Positions 1 through 8,267 are shown, counted from the first letter of the stretch. The stretch: DNA of 64,000 nucleotides from Sphingobium ummariense RL-3 (GCF_000447205.1 NZ_AUWY01000120.1:124001-188000); one strand, 5' to 3'. Notes: generated from the sequence alone by a model not told the origin. Numbers and translations: made by a program.

Positions 1-32
1 CCGTGATCGACGACAGGGTGGCGGCGCCGTGA
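1..32 (+). CDS. 3' end of an upstream gene (partial, product unknown)
   Basis: The first bases can be read as the last nine codons of a plus-strand gene ending in TGA at 30-32. This stop overlaps the GTG start of the next gene in a GTGA arrangement, the usual sign of translational coupling. Only the tail VIDDRVAAP is visible, so no function can be given. The reading frame is inferred from the overlap alone. Confidence 0.3.
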   Translation, partial: VIDDRVAAP

Positions 33-646
33 TCGCGCTTTTCCTTTCTGCCTTCGTGACGCTGTTCGTCGTCATCGACCCGCCGGGCTGCGCGCCCATC
101 TACGCCAGCCTGACCACCGGCGCGAGCCAGGCGCAGCGGCGCGCCATGGCGATCCGCGCGACGGGCATTGCGGCGGCGATCCTGCTGGTCTTTGCGCTCT
201 GGGGCAAGCAGCTGCTGGGCGTGCTGGGCATCCAGCTCGACAGCTTCCGCATCGCCGGCGGCATCATGCTGTTCATCATCGCGATGGACATGGTGTTCGA
301 AAAGCGCACCCAGCGGCGCGAGGACCGGGCGCAGAAGATCGCGGACACGCCCGAGATCGAGGATGTGTCGGTCTTTCCCATGGCGATGCCGATGATCGCG
401 GGGCCGGGCTCCATCGCGACGGTCATGCTGCTGATGTCGCGTGCCGACGGCCTTGCGGAACGGGGCGTAGTGCTGGGCGCCGTGGTGCTGACGCTGGCGC
501 TGATGCTGGGTTCGCTGCTCGCCGCCGGGCCGATCATGGCGCTTCTGGGCGCGAAGATCGAGGCGGTCATCACGCGTCTCCTGGGCGTCCTGCTCGCGGC
601 GCTGGCCGCCCAGTTCGTGATCGACGGGCTGAAGGCGAGCTTCTAG
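29..646 (+). CDS. MarC family integral membrane protein
   Basis: A 205-residue, very hydrophobic protein with about six membrane segments. It matches the MarC family in length and in the N-terminal pattern around DPPGCAPIYASLT, followed by a polar middle loop (about residues 90-115, with EKRTQRRE) and a second membrane half starting near FPMAMPMIAGPGSIAT. MarC proteins sit in the inner membrane; their transported substrate is unknown, and the old link to multiple antibiotic resistance has not held up. The start is GTG at 29, preceded by a GGGTGG stretch and overlapping the stop of the preceding gene. The 3' end overlaps the convergent DUF4188 gene by four bases. Confidence 0.88.
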   Translation: MIALFLSAFVTLFVVIDPPGCAPIYASLTTGASQAQRRAMAIRATGIAAAILLVFALWGKQLLGVLGIQLDSFRIAGGIMLFIIAMDMVFEKRTQRREDRAQKIADTPEIEDVSVFPMAMPMIAGPGSIATVMLLMSRADGLAERGVVLGAVVLTLALMLGSLLAAGPIMALLGAKIEAVITRLLGVLLAALAAQFVIDGLKASF

Positions 647-1113
647 GCGGCAGCGCGCCGCTCCATCCGGGCGCGGGCTGTCAGGAACGGGCCGGTCGGA
701 TCGAGCGGCGGGGCGAAGCGGCCGAAGCCGATCGGGCCTGGCATGTTGGTGTAAAGCGCCTCCATCGCGCCCGATCGCGCATAGGTTTCATGCCAGAAGC
801 CGGCGCCCTTGCTGAGCTTTGCAAAGTCGCGCCACCAGTGCGAATGCGGGGCAGACCGGGTGAAGCGCTCCAGGCTGTCCAGATCGCGCCAATATTGGCG
901 GATACCGACATGGTTGAGCGCGAACAGGCATTGTTCATGAGCGAGCAGCCCGTCCGGCGGCGCATCCTGAATGCCACGCAGCCCCTTGCCGATGCCGAGC
1001 AGAGACAGAAAGCCGCGCCAACTCGACACGCGAAAGCCGAGCATGACGACGATGAGGTGGGGATAGGCGGCAAGGTCAACGGACTGGCGGGACTGGAACT
1101 GGCGGGCTTGCAT
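643..1113 (-). CDS. DUF4188-type protein
   Basis: A 156-residue soluble protein. The line RQFQSRQSVDLAAYPHLIVVMLGFRV, followed by a region rich in W, H and Y (HVGIRQYWRDLDSLERFTRS, then HSHWWRDF), resembles DUF4188 proteins, a dimeric alpha/beta-barrel-like family sometimes compared with monooxygenases of the ABM type. No catalytic mechanism is established. The ATG at 1113 has a strong GGAAGGAG ribosome-binding site. The gene is divergent from a TetR regulator, and two operator-like repeats lie between them, so it is probably the regulator's target. The family assignment is from memory of the pattern. Confidence 0.65.
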   Translation of the reverse strand: MQARQFQSRQSVDLAAYPHLIVVMLGFRVSSWRGFLSLLGIGKGLRGIQDAPPDGLLAHEQCLFALNHVGIRQYWRDLDSLERFTRSAPHSHWWRDFAKLSKGAGFWHETYARSGAMEALYTNMPGPIGFGRFAPPLDPTGPFLTARARMERRAAA

Positions 1114-1129
1114 CGACTGGCTCCTTCCG

Positions 1130-1171
1130 GTTTATACTGTAAACATAGAGCCTGATGATTACGGTGTAAAC
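1130..1171. promoter_or_regulatory. Two tandem TetR operator-like sites
   Basis: Two 15-base sites of form GTTTA-N5-TAAAC lie between the divergent DUF4188 and TetR genes. The first (1130-1144, GTTTATACTGTAAAC) is a perfect inverted repeat in its arms. The second (1157-1171, GATTACGGTGTAAAC) differs at one arm base. They start 27 bases apart. The second ends one base before the regulator's ATG, which suggests autorepression together with repression of the divergent gene. Binding by this regulator is inferred. Confidence 0.6.
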
Positions 1172-1744
1172 ATGCCCCGAACAGACGCCGCTATTCCGCC
1201 CGAAGCCCCGCTACACGACCGGCTGGTCGATTGCGCGCTGGCGCTGCTGGAACGCGGGGAAGCGGAGGTCAGCTTGCGCGCGGTGGCGCGGGCGGCGGGC
1301 GTCTCCGCCATGGCGCCCTATCGGCATTTCCACGACAAGAGCGCGCTGATGGCGGCGGTCGCGCTACGCGGTTTCGCGATGATGGAAGCGAACGCGCGCG
1401 CCGCGGACGAGAAAGATGACGCCGCTGCCGCGCTGGCGGCGCAGGGCGAAGCCTATATCGCCTTTGCCCGTGCCCATCCCGCGCTGTTCCGGCTGATGTT
1501 CGCCGATGGGGCGGGGATGACCCTGCCGCCCGATCAATGCAAGGGCGGTTATGCGTTGATGGCCCGGCGCGTCGCGCACCTGGCGCCTGACAGGGCCGAA
1601 GCCGGGGCGCTTGCCTGCTGGGGACTGGTGCATGGTTTGGCGACGCTGGCGCTCGACGGCAGGCTGCCGCCCGATCCGGCAGCGGAACGGGCGGCACTGG
1701 AGTTGATGGCGCGGGCGCTCACCACCCGCGCCCGAGAGCGCTGA
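1172..1744 (+). CDS. TetR/AcrR family transcriptional regulator
   Basis: A 190-residue protein. An N-terminal helix-turn-helix of TetR type is visible at about residues 20-60 (SLRAVARAAGVSAMAPYRHFHDKSALM), followed by an all-helical ligand domain of the WHG-like sort with ARAHPALFRLMFA near residue 100. It most likely represses itself and the divergent DUF4188 gene through the two operator-like sites at 1130-1171. The ATG at 1172 abuts the second operator, and no Shine-Dalgarno sequence precedes it, so the message may be leaderless. The inducing ligand is unknown. Confidence 0.85.
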   Translation: MPRTDAAIPPEAPLHDRLVDCALALLERGEAEVSLRAVARAAGVSAMAPYRHFHDKSALMAAVALRGFAMMEANARAADEKDDAAAALAAQGEAYIAFARAHPALFRLMFADGAGMTLPPDQCKGGYALMARRVAHLAPDRAEAGALACWGLVHGLATLALDGRLPPDPAAERAALELMARALTTRARER

Positions 1745-2425
1745 TCAGCCGCGCACGTCGCCTTCGGTCACGGGCGCGACCTTGATTTCGACGCGGCGGT
1801 TGGCGGCCTTTCCTTCCTCGGTCGCGTTGGATGCGATCGGCTGGGTCTCGCCGAAGCCGCGGGTGGCGATGCGGGCCGACTGCACGCCGTGGCCGACCAG
1901 ATAATTGGCGACGGACTGGGCGCGACGTTCCGAAAGGGTCTGGTTGTAGGCGTCGGAGCCGTCGCTGTCGGTATGGCCGTACACGTCGATATAGGTCTTG
2001 GGATATTGCGCCAGCACGGAGGCGACGTCGTTCAGCGTCGGCTGGAACTGCGGCTGCACGTCCGCCTTGTCATAGGCGAAGGTGATGCCGGAGGGCATGC
2101 GCAGCACCAGATTGTCGCCGTCGCGAATCACGTCCACGCCGGTACCGGCGGTTTCCGCGCGCAGCTTGCGCTCCTGCTCGTCCATATAGGCACCGATGCC
2201 GGCACCAGCGATCGCGCCGATGCCCGCGCCTAGGATCTTTTCGGTACGGTCGTTGCGGCCGCCGACCAGATCGCCCAGCAGATATCCGCCGAGCGCGCCG
2301 CCGATGCCTCCGATCGCCGCCTTCGAAATGCTGCGCTGGCCGGTATTGGGGTCGGTGGTGCAGGCCGTGGTGGCGAGCATGGCGGCCAGGCCTGCTGCGC
2401 CGATGATGCGGTGAGAAATCTTCAT
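1745..2425 (-). CDS. OmpA-family lipoprotein with glycine zipper
   Basis: A 226-residue protein. A lipoprotein signal ends at Cys22 (ATTAC), followed by a glycine-rich hydrophobic zipper (about residues 37-82, with GGIGGALGGYLLGD and AGIGAIAGAGIGAYM) and a C-terminal OmpA peptidoglycan-binding domain (about 110-220, with YGHTDSDGSDAYNQTLSERRAQSV). This YiaD-like layout suggests an outer-membrane lipoprotein that touches the cell wall. The ATG at 2425 is chosen over an upstream in-frame start because it begins the signal peptide and has an AGGAG ribosome-binding site. It is divergent from the CorC-type transporter gene. Confidence 0.88.
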   Translation of the reverse strand: MKISHRIIGAAGLAAMLATTACTTDPNTGQRSISKAAIGGIGGALGGYLLGDLVGGRNDRTEKILGAGIGAIAGAGIGAYMDEQERKLRAETAGTGVDVIRDGDNLVLRMPSGITFAYDKADVQPQFQPTLNDVASVLAQYPKTYIDVYGHTDSDGSDAYNQTLSERRAQSVANYLVGHGVQSARIATRGFGETQPIASNATEEGKAANRRVEIKVAPVTEGDVRG

Positions 2426-2568
2426 GCTCCTGTTTCCCTTGTCTATCCGTGCGGGACATGGTCCCCAAATTGTCGGAGGCGACGATTTGTTCCACAAGCG
2501 AACTGAACTGCAAATGATGCAGCGGTTGTGGAATTGAAAGAATCGCGGTTATAAGGGCGGCGACCACC

Positions 2569-3885
2569 ATGGCCACACCTCCCCCCGCATCGCTTTCGCC
2601 CTTTCCCTGGGTCGACCTGCTCATCATCCTGGCGCTGGTCGCGCTGAACGGCGTCTTTGCGATGTCGGAGCTGGCGATCGTGTCGGCCCGCAAGCCGCGC
2701 CTGCAGGCGCTGGAGAAAGCGGGGCGCAGCGGCGCCCGCACCGCGCTGGCGCTGGCGGCCGATCCGGGCAAGTTCCTGTCCACCGTGCAGATCGGCATCA
2801 CGCTGATCGGCATCGTGGCGGGCGCCTATTCCGGCGCGAGCCTGGGCGGGCCGGTGGGTGAACGCCTGCAGGGGTTGGGCCTGTCGCCCAACAGTGCCGA
2901 AAATCTGGGTTTCGCGCTGGTGATCGGCCTGACCACCTATGCGTCGCTGATCGTTGGCGAGCTGGTGCCCAAGCAGTTCGCGCTGCGCGCGCCCGAGCCG
3001 ATCGCGGTGCTGGTGGCGACGCCGATGCTGTGGCTGGCGAAGCTGACCGCGCCGATCGTGTGGGTGCTCGACGGATCGAGCGCGCTGATCTTCCGCTTGC
3101 TGGGATTGAAGCGCGAATCGGAAAGCCACGTGACCGCCGAGGAACTGCACCTGATCGTCGCCGAGGCGAGCCGTTCGGGCGTGATCGAGGAAAGTGAGCG
3201 GGCGATCATTTCGGGCGTCGTCCGCCTGGCTGACCGACCGGTGCGGGAGGTGATGACGCAGCGCATGGACGTCGACTGGATCGACATTGGCGCCGACGAG
3301 GCGGTGATCCGCGCCAAGCTGCTCGAGACGCCGCACACCCGCCTGCCGGTCGGGCGCGGGTCGGTGGAGGAGATCTGTGGGATCGTCCAGGCGCGCGACA
3401 TCATGGCGGCGCTGTTCCGGGGCGAGGCCCTGAACCTGCAGGTCCTGATGCGCCGGGCTGAGGTCGTCCCCGACCAGGTGGATGCGATGGACGCGCTGGA
3501 AGTGCTGCGCCGGTCCGATGTGCCGATGGTGATGGTCCATGACGAATATGGCCATTTCGAGGGGATCGTGACCCCCGCCGACCTGCTGTCCGCCATCGCC
3601 GGGCAATTCGCGTCCGACCGCGATGCCTATGAGGAACCGGACCTGGTCGAGCGCGAGGACGGCAGCCTGCTGGTATCCGGCCAGATGCCGGTCGACCAGC
3701 TGGCCGACCGGATCGGCATCGACCTGCCCGAGGACCGCGACTATGCGACTGTAGCGGGCCATGCGCTGTGGCTGCTGCGCCGCCTGCCCGAAGTGGGCGA
3801 CTATGTCGAGGACCAGGGATGGCGATTCGAGATCGTCGATATGGACGGACGCAAGATCGACAAGCTGCTGGTGGCGGCGCAATAG
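2569..3885 (+). CDS. Hemolysin-C/CorC-type transporter (CNNM domain, CBS pair)
   Basis: A 438-residue protein. An N-terminal DUF21/CNNM membrane domain (about 10-200, beginning WVDLLIILALVALNGVFAMSELAIV) is followed by a CBS-domain pair (about 215-340, with REVMTQRMDVDWID and MVMVHDEYGHFEGIVTPADLL) and a C-terminal CorC-associated domain (about 355-435). The family is linked to magnesium or cobalt efflux and metal resistance; the name hemolysin is historical. The ATG at 2569 follows a GGGCGG stretch. The next gene starts one base after the stop, which suggests co-transcription. Confidence 0.88.
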   Translation: MATPPPASLSPFPWVDLLIILALVALNGVFAMSELAIVSARKPRLQALEKAGRSGARTALALAADPGKFLSTVQIGITLIGIVAGAYSGASLGGPVGERLQGLGLSPNSAENLGFALVIGLTTYASLIVGELVPKQFALRAPEPIAVLVATPMLWLAKLTAPIVWVLDGSSALIFRLLGLKRESESHVTAEELHLIVAEASRSGVIEESERAIISGVVRLADRPVREVMTQRMDVDWIDIGADEAVIRAKLLETPHTRLPVGRGSVEEICGIVQARDIMAALFRGEALNLQVLMRRAEVVPDQVDAMDALEVLRRSDVPMVMVHDEYGHFEGIVTPADLLSAIAGQFASDRDAYEEPDLVEREDGSLLVSGQMPVDQLADRIGIDLPEDRDYATVAGHALWLLRRLPEVGDYVEDQGWRFEIVDMDGRKIDKLLVAAQ

Positions 3886-3886
3886 C

Positions 3887-4687
3887 ATGGCGGAGCCGGC
3901 CGGCGCCCTGGGCCGGGTGGATAAGCTGGTGCGCGATGCCCTGGTGGGGCGGGACGCGCTGCTGGTCCTTGGGCTGTGCGGGGCGCAGGGCAGTGGCAAG
4001 TCGACGCTGGCCGCCGGGTTGCGCGACCGGCTGGTTCGGGACGGCGTGCCATCCGCGATCCTGTCGATCGACGACCTCTATCTGACACGGGGGGAGCGCG
4101 AGGCGCTGGCGCGCGACGTCCACCCGCTGCTGCGCACGCGCGGCGTGCCGGGGACGCATGACGTGGCGCTGGGCCTTGCGACGATCGACGCGCTGGCGCG
4201 GGGCGAGGCGGCAGCGCTGCCCCGGTTCGACAAGGCGGCGGATGACCGTCTGCCATCCAATCTGTGGGATCGGGCGGAAGCGGGGACGCGCGTGCTGATC
4301 TTCGAGGGCTGGTGCGTGGGCGCTCGGCCGCAGACAGAGGCGGCGCTGGCCGAGCCGGTCAATGTGTTGGAACGGGAGGATGACCCGGAAGGCGTGTGGC
4401 GCCGCTTCGCCAATGACGCTCTGGCCGGGCCTTATCAGGCGCTGTTCGCGCGGGTAGACCGGCTGGTGCTGCTGGCCGCGCCGGGATTCGAGACGGTGCT
4501 GCACTGGCGGACCGAGCAGGAACATGCGCTGCGCGCCCAGGCCGGGAACGGCGCCGGGGTGATGAGCGATGCCGAGGTTGCGCGCTTCATCAGCCATTAT
4601 GAGCGGCTGACGCGGCACATATCGAGCGAGATGCCGGCGCGCGCCGACCTGGTGCTGGCACTCGATCAGAAGCGGCGGGTTCGGTAG
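3887..4687 (+). CDS. P-loop kinase related to D-glycerate 3-kinase
   Basis: A 266-residue P-loop NTPase. The Walker A motif GAQGSGKST spans residues 32-40, and SIDDLYLTRGER and the glycine-rich RGVPGTHD follow. This pattern belongs to the kinase group containing plant-type glycerate kinase (GLYK) and yeast YGR205w, so phosphorylation of D-glycerate to 3-phosphoglycerate is a reasonable guess. LIFEGWCVG (about 138-146) fits the substrate-lid region. The ATG at 3887 lies one base past the stop of the CorC-type gene. The substrate is not proven; a uridine- or pantothenate-kinase-like role is less likely because the DDLYLT segment is typical of the glycerate group. Confidence 0.72.
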   Translation: MAEPAGALGRVDKLVRDALVGRDALLVLGLCGAQGSGKSTLAAGLRDRLVRDGVPSAILSIDDLYLTRGEREALARDVHPLLRTRGVPGTHDVALGLATIDALARGEAAALPRFDKAADDRLPSNLWDRAEAGTRVLIFEGWCVGARPQTEAALAEPVNVLEREDDPEGVWRRFANDALAGPYQALFARVDRLVLLAAPGFETVLHWRTEQEHALRAQAGNGAGVMSDAEVARFISHYERLTRHISSEMPARADLVLALDQKRRVR

Positions 4688-4710
4688 GAACGCCGCCGGC
4701 AGTTTTCCAC

Positions 4711-4734
4711 ATCCCAGCTTTCGCTGGGATGACG
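4711..4734. repeat. REP-like palindrome (ATCCCAGC-GCTGGGAT type)
   Basis: A perfect 8-base stem ATCCCAGC / GCTGGGAT around a TTTC loop, flanked by GACG, in the gap between the kinase and GNAT genes. The same core recurs at 39989-40014, at 40041-40064 with base-paired changes, and as a diverged form at 58974-58998. It may act as a terminator for the two convergent genes but has no T-tract. Confidence 0.7.
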
Positions 4735-4758
4735 ACGGTGGGTTGACGGAGGAGTCTC

Positions 4759-5415
4759 TCACTCCGCCAGCCGCTTCATCCAGAACTGCATCGGGTGGTG
4801 GCTTTCCGCCTCCTCGCCCACATCCTTCCAAGCGAAATGGCAAACGAGGCCATCGACCGGAGCGAAGCCGTGCCTGCGCCAGAGGGGATCGAGCGGCGAA
4901 TAGTCGGTGGGGCGGGCAGGGTGGTCGGGCGGACGGATGACGGCGCAGAAGGCGGCGAGGTCGAAGCCCAGTTCCCGCGCCTTCGCCTCGCGACGGTCGA
5001 GGAAGGCGTGGCCGATCCCCCGGCCGCGCCAGCCGGGAAGCAGGACGGATTCGCCGAAATAATAGACCCGGTCGATGGGGATGCCCTGCGCCGCCAATGG
5101 CTCGGCAAAGGCTTCGGCATGATCGGCCATGGGCGCGGCGGTGGCTGCGCCCACCAGCCGGTCGCCGTCATAGGCGCCGACCACGATGGCACCGGGGCTG
5201 CGCGCATAGGCGCCGAGATAGTCGCGCTCATAGGCGCGATCGCCATCATAGAGATAGGGGAAGTCGCGGAAGACGGCGATGCGCAGGGCCGCCAAAGAAT
5301 CGAGCGCGGCAACCAGCGCCGCGCCCGTCAGATCCGCGATGCGGACAGTGTTGCCCGAAGGATTATTCAGCTGCGTTGGCAGCGTTTTCCGCCGGTGCGG
5401 CGGCGTTGGCCGCAT
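4759..5415 (-). CDS. GNAT family N-acetyltransferase
   Basis: A roughly 218-residue protein whose acetyl-CoA-binding core is visible near YFGESVLLPGWRGRGIGHAFLDRRE, with the Q/R-x-x-G-x-G/A signature RGRGIG. The segment IAVFRDFPYLYDGD near the N-terminus and the C-terminal HHPMQFWMKRL are typical of a sphingomonad GNAT subgroup whose substrate is unknown. The gene follows the cytochrome c gene on the same strand and overlaps it. The start is uncertain: ATG at 5415 gives a 53-base overlap, another ATG at 5457 gives more, and homology-like sequence begins only around VRIADL (near 5343), so a non-ATG start close to the cytochrome stop is possible. Confidence 0.75.
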   Translation of the reverse strand: MRPTPPHRRKTLPTQLNNPSGNTVRIADLTGAALVAALDSLAALRIAVFRDFPYLYDGDRAYERDYLGAYARSPGAIVVGAYDGDRLVGAATAAPMADHAEAFAEPLAAQGIPIDRVYYFGESVLLPGWRGRGIGHAFLDRREAKARELGFDLAAFCAVIRPPDHPARPTDYSPLDPLWRRHGFAPVDGLVCHFAWKDVGEEAESHHPMQFWMKRLAE

Positions 5416-5980
5416 TGTCCGCGGCATTGCCACCCTCCGCCGCGGCGGGCGCCGCATCGGCGGCGGGCAGCGGCAGGTTGGAGCCCTGGGTGTTGAGCCA
5501 GGCGATCAGGTTCGCGCGATCGGCCGGGTTGCCGAGGCCCGCGAAGGTCATCTTGGTGCCCGGGGCGAACTCGCGGGGGCTGGTCAGCCAGTGGTCGAGA
5601 TTCTCGAAGGTCCAGTTGCCGCCCTTGCTCTTGAGCGCGTCGGAGAAGGCGAAGCCGCCTTTGCCCTGGCCGATCGGCTCTCCGACAGTGCCGTAGAGAT
5701 TGGGGCCGATGCCGTTCGCGCCGCCCTGATTGACGGTGTGGCAGGCCGCGCACTTGGCGAAGACCTTTTCGCCCGCCGCGACGTCAGCGCTGGCGAGCAG
5801 GGTGTTGAGGCCGGGACCGCTGGCGGCGCCTTCGCCCTCCGCTTCGACGCCCTCGATCGCGTAGCCCATCTTCTCGGGCCGCTCGTCGTGGAAATATTTG
5901 GAACTGACGATCGCGCCACCCAGCGCAATGATACCCGCGAACAACGCCCAGCCCGCAACGGTGTTGAAACGATCGCCCAT
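5363..5980 (-). CDS. Membrane-anchored class I cytochrome c
   Basis: A 205-residue protein. One uncleaved membrane anchor (about residues 8-27, GWALFAGIIALGGAIV) precedes a periplasmic class I cytochrome c domain. The haem motif is CAACH, a glycine-rich IGPNLYGTVGEPIG follows, and the axial methionine is probably in TKMTFAG. This is the CycM/cytochrome c552 type that shuttles electrons between complex III and oxidases. The C-terminus ends in a low-complexity Ala/Asn/Glu tail (about 165-205), common in sphingomonad versions. ATG at 5978-5980 is chosen because it directly precedes the anchor. It is divergent from pheA. Confidence 0.88.
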   Translation of the reverse strand: MGDRFNTVAGWALFAGIIALGGAIVSSKYFHDERPEKMGYAIEGVEAEGEGAASGPGLNTLLASADVAAGEKVFAKCAACHTVNQGGANGIGPNLYGTVGEPIGQGKGGFAFSDALKSKGGNWTFENLDHWLTSPREFAPGTKMTFAGLGNPADRANLIAWLNTQGSNLPLPAADAAPAAAEGGNAADNAANAAAPAENAANAAE

Positions 5981-6140
5981 TCGCTCGCTATCCCTTGAAT
6001 TTCTGTTCTGGCGGCTTGTGTTCCGCGCCCCCTCTAGCGCGCTGCCATAATGGCGCAAGCGCGAAGGTGCAAGCTTTTGGAGCATGGCCCGGAGGCGGCG
6101 CTTGCACGGGGGCGGGCAACGGCCTAAGCGCCCTTTCGCC

Positions 6141-7031
6141 ATGGAGAATTATCCCGCACCCGCGCGCGCCCTGGTCGCCGAAATGGCGGAAAAGGCCGCG
6201 ACCGATCCCGCCCGTGCCGTCGCCTATCAGGGCGCGCCGGGCGCGAACTCGCATCTCGCGGCGCTGGGCTATGCGCCCGACTGCGTGCCGCTGCCCTGCT
6301 TTTCCTTCGAGGATGCGATTGACGCGGTGCGGAATGGCCTGGCGGCGCGCGCGATCATCCCGATCGAGAACAGCCTGCACGGGCGCGTTGCCGACATGCA
6401 TTTCCTGCTGCCCGAATCGGGGCTGCGCATCGTCGATGAATATTTCCTGCGTATCCGCCATTGCCTGATGGCGGCCGACACGGTGCCGGTGACGAGCGCG
6501 ATCAGCCATCCGCAGGCGCTGGGCCAGTGCCGCCATTATCTGCGCGAGCGCGGCATCCAACCGGTGAGCTATGCCGACACGGCGGGCGCGGCGGCGCTGG
6601 TGGCCGAGCGGCGGACGCCGGGAGAAGGCGCGATCGCGCCCTATCTGGCGGCGGAGCTCTATGGCCTGCGCCTGATCGCCGAGAATATCGAGGACAGCGA
6701 CGACAACATGACCCGCTTCCTGGTGCTGGCGCAGGAGCCCAGGGTGCCCCAGCCCGGCGTCGGGCCGGTGATGACGACGTTCCTGTTCGAGGTGAAGAAC
6801 GTCCCGGCTGCGTTGTACAAGGCCATGGGCGGCTTTGCGACCAATGGCGTCAACATGACCAAGCTGGAAAGCTACCAGCGCGGGGCAAGCTTCGCCGCGA
6901 CCGAATTCTATTGCGATATCGAGGGGATGCCGGGTGATCCTGCTATCGATCGTGCACTCGCCGAGCTGGAGTTCCACACCAAATGGGTTCGGATGCTGGG
7001 CAGTTACCGCCAGGCGCGGCCGCGAACATAG
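6141..7031 (+). CDS. pheA: Prephenate dehydratase
   Basis: A 296-residue single-function prephenate dehydratase that makes phenylpyruvate for phenylalanine synthesis. The catalytic domain (about 22-200) starts with VAYQGAPGANSHLAA and contains IPIENSLHGRV and the DNMTRFLVL motif that holds the catalytic Thr-Arg-Phe. A C-terminal ACT domain (about 210-290) has the phenylalanine-binding KLESYQ segment. There is no chorismate mutase domain, as is usual in alphaproteobacteria. ATG at 6141 is chosen over an in-frame start at 6084, whose extra residues are Arg/Gly-rich and look non-coding. Confidence 0.95.
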   Translation: MENYPAPARALVAEMAEKAATDPARAVAYQGAPGANSHLAALGYAPDCVPLPCFSFEDAIDAVRNGLAARAIIPIENSLHGRVADMHFLLPESGLRIVDEYFLRIRHCLMAADTVPVTSAISHPQALGQCRHYLRERGIQPVSYADTAGAAALVAERRTPGEGAIAPYLAAELYGLRLIAENIEDSDDNMTRFLVLAQEPRVPQPGVGPVMTTFLFEVKNVPAALYKAMGGFATNGVNMTKLESYQRGASFAATEFYCDIEGMPGDPAIDRALAELEFHTKWVRMLGSYRQARPRT

Positions 7032-7104
7032 GGTAGGGGGACTTTTCTCTCCCTTCGCCCAGCTTTCGCAGGGACGCCGGGAGCCCGTTGAGTTAATATA
7101 GGAC

Positions 7105-7833
7105 ATGCTCGCCGCCATCCTCCTCTCCGCGCTTGCGATGAGCCTGATCGTCGGGGTGCGCTATCTGCTGGCGAGCGGGGGATTCGCGCTGGCGACGGCA
7201 GTTCGTCAGCCGGGGCTCTACCGGGGCCTGGGATCGCAGATCCGGCGGGAGATCGGCTGGTCGCTCGCCTCCGCGCTGATCTACGGCGTGCCGGCGGGGA
7301 TCGTCGCCTGGGGGTGGCAGGCGCGGGGATGGACGCGCATCTATGCCGACGTTCACGCTTTTCCGCTCTGGTACCTGCCGCTGTCGGTGCTGCTGTACCT
7401 GATCGCGCATGACACATGGTTCTACTGGACGCACCGCTGGATGCACCGGCCCCGGCTGTTCCGCATCGCCCATGCCGTGCACCATGCCAGCCGTCCGCCC
7501 ACGGCCTGGGCGGCGATGAGCTTCCATCCCTGGGAGGCGCTGACCGGGGCGGTGGTGATCCCGGCGCTGGTGTTCCTGATCCCGATCCATGTCGGCGCGC
7601 TGGGCGTGGTGCTGACGATCATGACGGTGATGGGCGTCAGCAATCATATGGGGTGGGAGATGTTTCCCCGCTGGATGGTGCGGGGACCGATCGGCCGATG
7701 GCTCATCACCGCCAGCCATCACCAGCGGCACCATGACCTCTATCGCTGCAATTACGGGCTCTATTTCAGGCTTTGGGACCGGTTGTGCGGCACCGACCGG
7801 GGACTGGGCGATTTTCACGGGGTGAAGGCATGA
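7105..7833 (+). CDS. Fatty acid hydroxylase/sterol desaturase superfamily protein
   Basis: A 242-residue membrane protein with four or so hydrophobic segments and the histidine boxes of a non-haem di-iron enzyme: HDTWFYWTHRWMH, then HAVHHASRP, a lone His in SNHMGWE, and ASHHQRHHDLY. Family members hydroxylate or desaturate lipids, sterols or carotenoids at the membrane face; the substrate here cannot be told. Its stop overlaps the start of the DUF2141 gene by four bases (ATGA), so the two are translationally coupled and probably act together. Confidence 0.88.
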   Translation: MLAAILLSALAMSLIVGVRYLLASGGFALATAVRQPGLYRGLGSQIRREIGWSLASALIYGVPAGIVAWGWQARGWTRIYADVHAFPLWYLPLSVLLYLIAHDTWFYWTHRWMHRPRLFRIAHAVHHASRPPTAWAAMSFHPWEALTGAVVIPALVFLIPIHVGALGVVLTIMTVMGVSNHMGWEMFPRWMVRGPIGRWLITASHHQRHHDLYRCNYGLYFRLWDRLCGTDRGLGDFHGVKA

Positions 7834-8267
7834 AGGCGGGCGGGGCGGCATTGCTGGCGGGGATGATGGCGTTGACCGGCGCCGCGCCGACCGACCTGCC
7901 GCAGCCGCTGAGCATCGACCTGCTTGGCCTGCGGTCGGAACGGGGCCAGGTGCTCATCTGCGTCACGCGCCGGCCGGATCATTTTCCCGATTGCCGGGAC
8001 GATCCGGAAAAGCGCCATTTTTCCGTTCCCGCCAAGGGCGGCGACGTCGCGCTGGGGCTGGTGGACCCGGGCAATTACGCGATAGCGATCATTCATGATG
8101 AGAATGGCAACGGCCGGCTCGACACGTTCGTCGGTATTCCGCGTGAAGGCGTGGGCTTCTCGCGCAATCCGGCGCTGCGCTTCGGCGCGCCGAGCTTTCG
8201 GTCGGCGAGCTTCCCCATCGCCGCGTCGGCCGTGGAACAGGATGTACGGCTCAAATATTTCCTCTGA
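7830..8267 (+). CDS. DUF2141 domain-containing exported protein
   Basis: A 145-residue protein with a hydrophobic N-terminal signal-like segment and a beta-sandwich DUF2141 pattern: LLGLRSERGQVLICVTRRPDHF, then VDPGNYAIAIIHDENGNGRLDTFVGIPREGVGFSRN. The DENGNGRLD loop looks like a calcium-binding EF-hand-style loop, which is typical of the family. The function is unknown. It starts inside the stop of the hydroxylase gene, and in other sphingomonads such genes are often close to lipid or pigment enzymes (family knowledge, not shown here). Confidence 0.85.
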   Translation: MKAGGAALLAGMMALTGAAPTDLPQPLSIDLLGLRSERGQVLICVTRRPDHFPDCRDDPEKRHFSVPAKGGDVALGLVDPGNYAIAIIHDENGNGRLDTFVGIPREGVGFSRNPALRFGAPSFRSASFPIAASAVEQDVRLKYFL

